Below are positions 1 through 5,041 of a stretch of DNA of 7,780 nucleotides, piece by piece. A program made the translations under genes and the position numbers. The notes below the pieces were generated by a model. That model saw only the letters and a list, made by a program, of their open reading frames with translations, made no database searches and was not told the origin of the DNA. How positions within the stretch are numbered: position 1 is the first letter of the stretch; every line of letters starts with the position of its first letter. Source of the stretch: Candidatus Martarchaeota archaeon (GTDB lineage: Archaea > Micrarchaeota > Micrarchaeia > Micrarchaeales > Micrarchaeaceae); the NCBI GenBank assembly GCA_023485745.1, contig JAMCZL010000031.1, forward strand, positions 1-7,780. The letters are read 5' to 3'.

Positions 1-460
1 TTATGAAAGGCTCCAGACTGTCCTTCCCCAGATACGGCGAAATGGTTATGCAGTCTACATCGAAAATTGGCGTGCGCTTGCCCATGACTTCCGATTCTCC
101 AAGGAATGCATTCGCGTATGCCTCTGCAGTCGAAGCTATGTCGCCGCGCTTTGCATCTATTATCACAACCATGCCCTTCTCTTTTGAGTATTTTATGGTG
201 TCCTGCAATGCAGCAATGCCTCCGATGCCGTATTGCTCGTAGAAGGCGCTTTGCAGCTTTACTCCGGGAACCATGTCGTGCACCGCGTCTATGATGCATT
301 TGTGGTACGCAAAAATGCTGGCCCTGATGGATTCTTCCGGCGTGCCGCCCTTTGAAATTGCGAAGTGTGGCATGCTTCCGATGCGCGGATCAAGTCCGAT
401 AATGCATGGGTTCCCTTTTTTGTTAACGGCTTCCAGGAGCCTGTCCGCATAATTGTTCAT
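1..460 (-). CDS. pyrF: Orotidine 5'-phosphate decarboxylase, type 2 (partial, 3' end beyond window)
   Basis: This gene encodes OMP decarboxylase, the last step of UMP synthesis (OMP to UMP plus CO2), a cytosolic TIM-barrel enzyme. It runs off the left edge, so only the N-terminal 153 codons are visible. Reading the minus strand from ATG at 460 gives an opening with IIGLDPRIGSMP (first beta strand with substrate-binding Asp), then KLQSAFYEQYG, then IIDAKRGDIASTA, which is the D-x-K-x-x-D catalytic signature of the family with its decarboxylating lysine. It continues through a PYLGKDSLEPF segment. The GLDPR opening and the PYxGxDSxEPF block are typical of the longer 'type 2' PyrF proteins rather than the short archaeal type 1. 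The start is the first ATG after the upstream gene's stop, 32 bp away on the same strand, with no clear ribosome binding site, so the two genes are probably co-transcribed. The family call is firm; the subtype is from motif memory. Confidence 0.93.
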   Translation of the reverse strand, partial: MNNYADRLLEAVNKKGNPCIIGLDPRIGSMPHFAISKGGTPEESIRASIFAYHKCIIDAVHDMVPGVKLQSAFYEQYGIGGIAALQDTIKYSKEKGMVVIIDAKRGDIASTAEAYANAFLGESEVMGKRTPIFDVDCITISPYLGKDSLEPFI

Positions 461-492
461 GCTATCGACACTTGTGCTGCAAAATGCGCTGG

Positions 493-879
493 TTATGAGT
501 ATGGCACACTTGATCCTGCCTTGCTCACGTTTGATACCGTGTTCGAGACTGCGTGGGACACCCCGAGTATCTCTTTAAGGAAGCTGACAATCCCGCCTAT
601 GAATCCCGATACGCCGCTGAGTGTCAGCGCTCCGGTAGTGAAGAAACTGTACGCAACCGAAGCAAGTATGAACAGTATTATGAATATGAGTATGGTAGTG
701 AGAACGTTCTTTATGAACTTTATGCCGATCGCTACCACGGCTATTATCAGTATGATCGCGACGATAAGGTTGTATGGCTGCGGCACCTTGTACTGCTGGG
801 TGGTTACCGAAGAATTAAGGGCAGCGAACGTAACAAGCAGGAAAAATAACGCAGAGTATATCCTTGTTCTGCCGTCCAT
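493..879 (-). CDS. Small membrane protein of unknown function
   Basis: I do not recognise this protein. From ATG at 879 it is 128 residues. A short charged N-terminus (MDGRTR) leads into a hydrophobic stretch (about residues 8-22) that could be a signal anchor. Then come two long, Ile/Val/Leu-rich membrane segments (about 41-60 and 63-86) with FIKN between them. The tail is rich in Gly and Ser and ends in a serine/valine repeat-like region (VSNTVSNVSKAGSS). An in-frame TTG at 906 would add nine residues, but ATG at 879 fits better with a TATA-like box at 909-916. The stop lies 32 bp before pyrF on the same strand, suggesting one transcript. Nothing visible links it to pyrimidine metabolism. 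The hydrophobicity pattern and promoter argue that it is real; the antisense reading frame over this region is a shadow. Confidence 0.66.
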   Translation of the reverse strand: MDGRTRIYSALFFLLVTFAALNSSVTTQQYKVPQPYNLIVAIILIIAVVAIGIKFIKNVLTTILIFIILFILASVAYSFFTTGALTLSGVSGFIGGIVSFLKEILGVSHAVSNTVSNVSKAGSSVPYS

Positions 880-908
880 GCAAACCAAGATAATTACAAC
901 CGCCAAAG

Positions 909-916
909 TTTAAATA
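909..916 (-). promoter_or_regulatory. TATA-like box of the membrane protein-pyrF unit
   Basis: The minus strand reads TATTTAAA here. Its centre lies about 25 nt before position 887, eight nt ahead of the ATG at 879, which is normal archaeal geometry. It shares one AT-rich block with the divergent rnpB promoter. Confidence 0.45.
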
Positions 917-920
917 ATTA

Positions 921-928
921 TTTATATT
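921..928 (+). promoter_or_regulatory. TATA box of rnpB
   Basis: The sequence TTTATATT is centred about 24 nt upstream of position 948, where helix P1 of the RNase P RNA begins. This is the archaeal TATA-to-start distance, so the transcript probably starts at or within a few nt of the mature 5' end. Confidence 0.6.
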
Positions 929-947
929 TTGCATGGAAAATATGGAC

Positions 948-1181
948 CGGTGGCAGGCGGGCAGCCTACCGAAAGGAGGAAGCTCCTCTCATGCAGAGCG
1001 TATAATGGCACAATGCCTGATTCGGAACAGAAACGATACTGCAATTGCGCAAAAGCGATGACAAAACGAGCGCGCATGCGCAGGTGAAACGCGCCGATGC
1101 ATTACGCGGTGAGCATGCAAGGCTAAACGCCGCTCAGTCGAATGCTGCCTAAAACAGAAAGAGGGCTACGGCCTGCCACTG
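948..1181 (+). ncRNA. rnpB: RNase P RNA (archaeal, compact)
   Basis: This is the catalytic RNA of RNase P, which removes 5' leaders from pre-tRNAs. Conserved blocks appear in order: CR-I GGAGGAAGCTCC (about 975-986), CR-II AACAGAAACGATAC (1026-1039), CR-III-like GGTGAAACG (1083-1091), CR-IV-like GCAAGGCTAAACG (1117-1129) and CR-V ACAGAAAGAGGGCT (1154-1167). Pairings support it. P1 is 950-958 with 1171-1179, nine perfect pairs, extendable to 948/1181 through one G-U. P2 is 960-965 with 1144-1149. P4 pairs 981-983 with 1165-1167 and 985-988 with 1161-1164, leaving U984 as the diagnostic bulged uridine. A hairpin at 1007-1017 (GGCA/TGCC) fits a specificity-domain stem. At about 234 nt it is shorter than the roughly 300 nt or more usual in archaea, yet CR-II and CR-III remain, so the specificity domain is reduced rather than lost. 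End positions are estimated from P1. Confidence 0.92.
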
Positions 1182-1189
1182 CCTTATTA

Positions 1190-1387
1190 TCACTGGAAGG
1201 AAAGTTTGACGTCAGATTCCTCCACGGTCTTTCTTTTTGCATGCCTGGAAAGCTTCACGGAATTGGATGCGGCCTTCAGGGCAATTTTCTCAAGCTGCTC
1301 CTGAAAGTATGACAGGGCAGACTCGCTTACCCTTGTTGCACCCGCACCCTTCAGCATTTTCTTAACAGTAGACTTAGTTATGTACAT
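1190..1387 (-). CDS. Archaeal histone (single histone fold)
   Basis: This is a DNA-wrapping chromatin protein that dimerises through a histone fold. From ATG at 1387 it is 65 residues. Helix 1 is TKSTVKKMLKGAG, followed by the loop ATRVSESA with the minor-groove arginine. The long helix 2 spans about residues 22-49 and ends in RHAKR. Loop 2 is RKTVEESD, matching the RKT-x4-D pattern of HMfA/HMfB, where Arg and Asp form a buried salt bridge and Lys-Thr touch DNA. Helix 3 is short (DVKLSFQ), and the basic C-terminal tail of HMf histones is missing. A GTG at 1396 could extend the protein, but it lies inside a GGTG ribosome-binding-like sequence, so ATG is preferred. It stands alone and ends 8 bp from the 3' end of rnpB, tail to tail. 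A histone argues against Thermoplasmatales, which use the bacterial-type HTa. Confidence 0.92.
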   Translation of the reverse strand: MYITKSTVKKMLKGAGATRVSESALSYFQEQLEKIALKAASNSVKLSRHAKRKTVEESDVKLSFQ

Positions 1388-1394
1388 TATAAGC

Positions 1395-1398
1395 ACCA
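1395..1398 (-). promoter_or_regulatory. GGTG ribosome binding site deciding the histone start
   Basis: GGTG lies seven nt before the ATG at 1387 on the minus strand and can pair with the 16S anti-Shine-Dalgarno sequence. It overlaps the alternative GTG at 1396. An AT-rich TATA candidate at 1408-1421 is close enough that the transcript might instead begin after GGTG and be nearly leaderless, so its use is uncertain. Confidence 0.4.
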
Positions 1399-1407
1399 GT
1401 ATCCGCC

Positions 1408-1421
1408 TTTTAATTTTATTA
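1408..1421 (-). promoter_or_regulatory. TATA-like element of the histone gene
   Basis: The minus strand reads TAATAAAATTAAAA here, 21-34 nt upstream of the histone ATG. It is the best TATA candidate in the 77-bp gap between the histone and the acetyltransferase gene. A second, weaker A/T block (1424-1432) would give a leader containing GGTG. Confidence 0.45.
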
Positions 1422-1464
1422 CATGTTTTTAGCTTTATCTAAATTATCGCGATTAGCGGAATTT

Positions 1465-2043
1465 CTACGAAATTGATAGATCCTGCAGTGCGAATTCCCT
1501 CGAGAGTATTGCAAGCTGAACGTTGTCTACCAGGCTGCCGTTTTTGATGCCGTCCTCCTTTAACCTTGCCTCTTCCTTCATGCCCACAGACTTCATCATG
1601 CGTATTGATCTTTCGTTGCTTGCGAAGGCTATTCCGTATATCCTGTTCAGACCTAGCCTGGCGAAGCCGAACGCCAGCATGAGCCGGAGCGCGTCTTTTC
1701 CGTATCCTTTGCCCCAGAATCTCCTCCCTATCCAGAATCCAACCTCGGATTTCTTGCTGCGCATGTTTATATAGCTTAGCCCTATCGCGCCGACGATCTC
1801 GCCCGTTTCCGCGCTACATATCCCCATGTGCAGCCCTATGCCGCTCGACGCTTCCTCTGACGCGCGTTTTATGAAAGACAGCGCATCCTCCTCTGAATAA
1901 GGGTGCGGAAAAGTTCCCTCGTCGGATATGCTTTCCGCTATTTCCTTGTCGTTGGCGTTGGCCGCAATCGCCGCCGCGTCACCGTATTCCAGCGTTCTCA
2001 AATATACCTTGGCATTGGCCGCGCTTATCCTTATGTGCAACAC
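1465..2043 (-). CDS. GNAT-family N-acetyltransferase, RimJ/RimL-like
   Basis: This protein is predicted to move an acetyl group from acetyl-CoA to an amine, probably a protein N-terminus or a small molecule. The fold starts with VYLRTLEYGD (residues 13-22), the usual opening of the RimJ/RimL branch. It continues with a central strand EVGFWIG and the acetyl-CoA pyrophosphate loop RRFWGKGYG (107-115), the R-x-x-G-x-G motif. Further on is ASNERSIRMMKSVGM (141-155), the N-x-x-S-x-x-x-x-x-x-x-G segment typical of this branch. Length is 192 residues, normal for the family. No ATG exists near the N-terminus. I chose GTG at 2043 because a TATA box (2065-2070) is centred 25 nt upstream, implying a leaderless message. 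The substrate cannot be read from sequence; ribosomal-protein or antibiotic acetylation are possible but unsupported. Confidence 0.88.
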   Translation of the reverse strand: MLHIRISAANAKVYLRTLEYGDAAAIAANANDKEIAESISDEGTFPHPYSEEDALSFIKRASEEASSGIGLHMGICSAETGEIVGAIGLSYINMRSKKSEVGFWIGRRFWGKGYGKDALRLMLAFGFARLGLNRIYGIAFASNERSIRMMKSVGMKEEARLKEDGIKNGSLVDNVQLAILSREFALQDLSIS

Positions 2044-2062
2044 CGCAAATAATTTCAGATGC

Positions 2063-2070
2063 TTTTTAAA
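2063..2070 (-). promoter_or_regulatory. TATA box of the acetyltransferase gene
   Basis: The minus strand reads TTTAAAAA, centred about 25 nt before the GTG at 2043. Transcription would begin at the start codon itself. It lies between the two divergent genes and precedes the preferred ATG of the transporter. Confidence 0.5.
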
Positions 2071-2080
2071 TGTTGGCTCA

Positions 2081-2090
2081 AATTTATTAA
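2081..2090 (+). promoter_or_regulatory. TATA-like element of the phosphate transporter gene
   Basis: AATTTATTAA is centred about 21 nt before the ATG at 2107, so the message would have little or no leader. Its place downstream of the alternative ATG at 2059 is the main reason for rejecting that earlier start. The spacing is slightly short, so support is moderate. Confidence 0.42.
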
Positions 2091-2106
2091 CTGTTTGGTT
2101 GGTTTG

Positions 2107-4098
2107 ATGGGGGTAGGAGAATACCTTGACAATTCAAAACTTAGCCGTGGGCATTGGCGTATAACGCTAATATCCGGAATGAGCTTTTTTACTGATGCGT
2201 ACGACCTATTCGTAATAGGCATAGTACTTCTCATGCTAAAACCAATATTCAACCTTACCCCCGCAGGGATTGGAATAGCGGCCAGCGCGGCCCTGTTCGG
2301 CGCGGTAGTCGGGCCTCTATTTTTCGGTTTTGTAGGGGACAAGTTCGGCAGGAAGTCAGCTTATTGGATGACTGTAAGCATCCTTATAATAGCGGCCCTT
2401 GGCTCTGCGACTTCCGCCAACCTGATACAGCTGATAATATGGAGGTTCGTGCTCGGAATAGGGATAGGCGGGGATTATCCGCTGAGCGCGACCATAGTCG
2501 CTGAATACGCGAACAAAAGGGACAGGGGCAAACTCATATCTTCGACCTTTGCCATGCAGGGGTTCGGACTGATAGCCGGGATAGCAATAGCTTTCCTGCT
2601 GCTTTATACCGGGCTGCCCACATCGACCATTTGGAGGCTGCTGCTCGCCATAGGCGCAGTGCCTACAATGACCATACTCTATGCCAGGACCAAGCTGCTC
2701 GAAACCCCGCTGTACAGCGAATACCTGGGGAAGGGATCCAAAGCTTCCGAGGCACTTGAAATAGTTTCTAGTGGCGGCATGGCAATGAAGACCAAGGCTG
2801 CAGAAGATGCCAACATATTTTCAAAGGGCAGGATAAACGGCATGGAGTTCCTGCGCAAAAGATGGCGCATAGTATTTGCGACTGCAGCCAGCTGGTTCAT
2901 ACTCGACGCCTCCTATTACGGGACTGCAATATTTACGCCGTACCTGACAACCTTTCTCGGCTTCAGCGGAATCTTTGGGCCTACCGAAGCATCGGCCCTG
3001 ATACTGCTGCTGGCAGCCGTGCCGGGCTACTGGGTCGCCGTGGCGCTTATTGACAGGCAGGGGAGGAAATCCATGCAGGCCGTTGGCTTTTTCATGATAG
3101 CAATGTCGTTCGTAGTGATAGCGCTGTTCGGCAAGGCCCTCCTTGCATATTCGGTGCTTCTGTTCTTTTTCATTTACGGCCTGTCCTTTTTCTTCAGCAA
3201 TTACGGGCCCAACACAACCACGTACGTATACCCGGTGGAGCTTTATCCGACCCAGCTAAGGGCAAGGGGCCACGGCATCGCAGCCATGTCCGGGAAGTTC
3301 GGCGCGGCCATATCTACGCTGTTTTTTCCGCTCCTGATAGCGGCGATAGGGCAGTACAGCCTTCTTGGAGCGCTTGGAGTTCTTGCCCTGCTCGGATGCG
3401 TGATAACTATTGCGCTGCTTCCCGAGACAAATCAGAAATCGCTTTTAGAAACTTCTGCAGAAACAGAATTCGTAATAATAACGGAAGTGATGGGCTCGGA
3501 ATTTTCCAGGCTGATAGGCAATATAGTAAAGGGCGCGGATCTGATAGCCGAAACAGAAAAGAACATGTCAAATAGGAAGGCCAATTTTAAAAGGATGCGG
3601 GAGCTAGAGCACGAAGCGGACCTTAACGTCAAATTCATAATGGAGAACATAATAAACCTGAAGGCAAACGGCACCGCCTATATGGACGTCTCGCACCTGG
3701 CTTCCAGCCTTGACGACATAATGGATGCCGAGGAAGCGGTGGCTGCGAGGTTCGTGATATTTGACATAGAGAAGGCGGATGAAAGCATGCTGGAAATGAT
3801 GGAGGAGACAAGGCTGTGCATAGATTTTGTATACAAAAGCCTTGTTGCGCTTAGGGACCTTCAGACTGATTCCGGTGTAATGCAGCGCCTCTCAAGGCTC
3901 CACGAAGAAGGCGCAAAATACGAGAACAGGGTAGACAATATGCTCAGGGAGGCGCTTGCGAGGGCCATGAAGATGAACAATGCCAAGAGGATAATAAGGT
4001 ACAAGGAGGTCTATGAGAGAATGGAGATGATAAGCGACAGGTGCATAGACGCGCTAGATGCGATAGGCGATGTGGCGCTTAGGTACGCCTACAGATAG
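2107..4098 (+). CDS. Phosphate:H+ symporter (MFS, Pho84/PHS family) fused to a PhoU-like DUF47 domain
   Basis: This is a membrane transporter predicted to import phosphate with protons, with a C-terminal cytosolic PhoU-like domain. Numbering from ATG 2107 (663 aa), residues about 20-445 form a 12-helix MFS unit. Family signatures are TDAYDLF in helix 1, motif A GDKFGRK (77-83), GGDYPLSAT (121-129), FAMQGFG, WFILDASYY (263-271), VPGYW and SNYGPN. Residues matching the phosphate site of fungal PiPT are all present: D123, Y124, Q151, W263, D267, Y271 and N365. The MFS unit ends at LLPETNQKSL. Residues about 455-663 are helical, with RELEHEAD and LDDIMDAEE typical of DUF47/PhoU-like accessory proteins. 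The frame is continuous through the junction. An ATG at 2059 would add 16 residues but lies upstream of the likely TATA box. The stop is 5 bp from the convergent methyltransferase gene. The family call is firm; gating by the C-terminal domain is inference. Confidence 0.93.
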   Translation: MGVGEYLDNSKLSRGHWRITLISGMSFFTDAYDLFVIGIVLLMLKPIFNLTPAGIGIAASAALFGAVVGPLFFGFVGDKFGRKSAYWMTVSILIIAALGSATSANLIQLIIWRFVLGIGIGGDYPLSATIVAEYANKRDRGKLISSTFAMQGFGLIAGIAIAFLLLYTGLPTSTIWRLLLAIGAVPTMTILYARTKLLETPLYSEYLGKGSKASEALEIVSSGGMAMKTKAAEDANIFSKGRINGMEFLRKRWRIVFATAASWFILDASYYGTAIFTPYLTTFLGFSGIFGPTEASALILLLAAVPGYWVAVALIDRQGRKSMQAVGFFMIAMSFVVIALFGKALLAYSVLLFFFIYGLSFFFSNYGPNTTTYVYPVELYPTQLRARGHGIAAMSGKFGAAISTLFFPLLIAAIGQYSLLGALGVLALLGCVITIALLPETNQKSLLETSAETEFVIITEVMGSEFSRLIGNIVKGADLIAETEKNMSNRKANFKRMRELEHEADLNVKFIMENIINLKANGTAYMDVSHLASSLDDIMDAEEAVAARFVIFDIEKADESMLEMMEETRLCIDFVYKSLVALRDLQTDSGVMQRLSRLHEEGAKYENRVDNMLREALARAMKMNNAKRIIRYKEVYERMEMISDRCIDALDAIGDVALRYAYR

Positions 4099-4103
4099 CC
4101 TCT

Positions 4104-4748
4104 TCACTTCCTGAGCAGTATCTTCCATACTTCAACCACGTCTTTTCCGAACATGTTCGAGGGAGTTTTCATGTATGTGCGCAGCTCTGCAAATCCGCTT
4201 GTCATGCGCTCGCTCTGGCTTTCTATGGTCTGATAGCTTTTTATGCCGCCGGATTCGCCCACTGTTTCCTTGTCTTTGCGGAGCTCGTAGAAGAATCCCG
4301 AGGTGAGGCCGTACATTAGGGAACTGTTCTCCTTGAAAAGCCTTTCGTACAACGCGTAAACGTCATTGACTGGATAGCACGACTCTATTGAGAACAGGCT
4401 TACGAATGCGTTGGGCTTGTATGGCATCATCTTGGCTACGTTCTGGGAGGTATAGTCGGCCTTTATGAAGTTTTTTACAGCGCCGGTATAGTTTGAGTCT
4501 ATCCCGACATACCTAGAATAATAGCCGTATTTGGAGTATTCGCCGAGCCCGCAGCCGAGGTCCATCACCAAAAATCCGTTCTGTGGAGCGAGCTTCTTGA
4601 ATATTCCGAATATCAAGTCGTGGTTCGCACGCACTTGCGGCTCGACCAGGTAGTTGCGGTACATGTCGTAGAATCCTTCTGTGTATCCTGCGGATTTGCT
4701 CCCGGAAACGTTATCCGATGCAGTAGCTTTTGCCTTTTTAATCGCCAT
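4104..4748 (-). CDS. Class I SAM-dependent methyltransferase, substrate unknown
   Basis: This protein is predicted to transfer a methyl group from S-adenosylmethionine; the acceptor is unknown. From ATG at 4748 it has 214 residues. After a Lys/Ala/Ser-rich start comes GFYDMYRNYL, a segment often seen before the Rossmann core in small methyltransferases. Motif I is VMDLGCGLGEY (61-71). The acidic end of strand 2 is YVGIDSN (80-86), with D84 expected to hold the ribose hydroxyls. Later strands include AFVSLFSIES in the motif IV position, and the C-terminus (VVEVWKILLRK) looks like the last beta strand. The reading frame could extend to 4835, but a TATATAT box at 4778-4784 lies inside that extension and is correctly placed for ATG 4748. 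It is convergent with the phosphate transporter and downstream of the tRNA-Gly gene on the same strand. Confidence 0.85.
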   Translation of the reverse strand: MAIKKAKATASDNVSGSKSAGYTEGFYDMYRNYLVEPQVRANHDLIFGIFKKLAPQNGFLVMDLGCGLGEYSKYGYYSRYVGIDSNYTGAVKNFIKADYTSQNVAKMMPYKPNAFVSLFSIESCYPVNDVYALYERLFKENSSLMYGLTSGFFYELRKDKETVGESGGIKSYQTIESQSERMTSGFAELRTYMKTPSNMFGKDVVEVWKILLRK

Positions 4749-4777
4749 AGAAACGCCGTCCGCTTTTGCATTGCATG

Positions 4778-4784
4778 TATATAT
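4778..4784 (-). promoter_or_regulatory. TATA box of the methyltransferase gene
   Basis: TATATAT-type sequence (minus strand ATATATA) is centred 33 nt upstream of the ATG at 4748. A start about 25 nt downstream gives a leader of about eight nt. It marks the longer N-terminal reading as untranslated. Confidence 0.55.
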
Positions 4785-4839
4785 GGCTGGCCCTTCCAGA
4801 TATAAAATGGTATCGCATCTGAAACTGGCGAGCATGAAG

Positions 4840-4912
4840 TGCGATTGCCGGGATTTGGACCCGGGTTACCGCCTTGGCAAGGCGATGTCCTACCAGGCTA
4901 GACTACAATCGC
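4840..4912 (-). tRNA. tRNA-Gly, anticodon GCC
   Basis: On the minus strand the cloverleaf folds fully. The acceptor stem is GCGATTG with CAATCGC (seven pairs) and the discriminator is A73. T8 and A9 follow, then the D stem GTCT/GGAC with A14, the G18-G19 pair and A21 in the loop, and A26. The anticodon stem TCGCC/GGCGG encloses the loop TTGCCAA, giving anticodon GCC for glycine codon GGC (and GGU by wobble). The variable loop is four nt (TAAC), and the T stem CCGGG/CCCGG encloses the loop TCCAAAT. There is no intron, and CCA is not encoded (CTT follows). The odd point is the T loop, which reads T54-C55-C56 where T-T-C is nearly universal; Psi55 cannot form in this RNA unless the base is edited. 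A TATA candidate at 4963-4970 would give a 5' leader of about 30 nt. Confidence 0.95.
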
Positions 4913-4962
4913 AAATAGCAATCAGCCGAAAAAGCCGCGATGCAGAGTTATTGATTAAAGAA

Positions 4963-4970
4963 ATTATAAA
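4963..4970 (-). promoter_or_regulatory. Possible TATA box of tRNA-Gly
   Basis: The minus strand reads TTTATAAT, the only clear TATA-like sequence between the tRNA and the asparagine synthetase-like gene. It would start transcription near 4942 and give a leader for RNase P to remove. The neighbouring T-run (minus-strand TTTTT) could also act as the upstream gene's terminator. Confidence 0.4.
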
Positions 4971-5005
4971 AACATTTTCATTGCCAGAGAGCATAAGAAG
5001 CAGGC

Positions 5006-5032
5006 GCTGCAACCTGAGCTCCAGGTCGCAGC
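5006..5032 (-). repeat. Stem-loop just after the asparagine synthetase-like gene
   Basis: GCTGC (5006-5010) pairs with GCAGC (5028-5032), then an A/C mismatch, then ACCTG (5012-5016) pairs with CAGGT (5022-5026) around a five-nt loop. The hairpin begins 10 nt past the stop codon at 5042. On the minus strand a T-rich stretch (4955-4980) follows about 25 nt later, so it may stabilise or end that mRNA. It is not an intrinsic terminator of the bacterial kind because no T-run adjoins the stem. Confidence 0.5.
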
Positions 5033-5041
5033 ATTCCGAGA

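Noticed and set aside
365..913. Long plus-strand reading frame (182 codons) over the pyrF and membrane-protein region
   Set aside because: It is antisense to pyrF, whose catalytic motifs are clear, and to the hydrophobic minus-strand protein. The translation shows no recognisable domain.
1069..1083. GC-rich palindrome GCGCATGCGC as a regulatory site
   Set aside because: It falls inside the RNase P RNA specificity domain and is explained by RNA structure.
1441..1464. AAATT/AATTT inverted repeat around ATCGCGAT between the histone and acetyltransferase genes
   Set aside because: The stem is five A/T pairs with a 14-nt loop, which is too weak to separate from base composition.
2059..2106. ATG at 2059 as the transporter start
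   Set aside because: It lies only 16 bp from the divergent acetyltransferase start and upstream of the best TATA-like element for the transporter. The added residues do not resemble PHS-family N-termini.
4801..4808. Plus-strand TATAAAAT as a promoter
   Set aside because: No plus-strand gene follows it. Downstream are the minus-strand tRNA and the 3' end of the asparagine synthetase-like gene.
4749..4835. N-terminal extension of the methyltransferase up to 4835
   Set aside because: The extension contains the TATATAT box and a Cys-rich stretch unlike the family. ATG 4748 fits the promoter geometry.
4921..4936. Direct repeat AGCCG-AAAA-AGCCG near the tRNA as a repeat array or attachment site
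   Set aside because: Only two short copies exist, there is no further copy and no integrase or mobile gene in the window.
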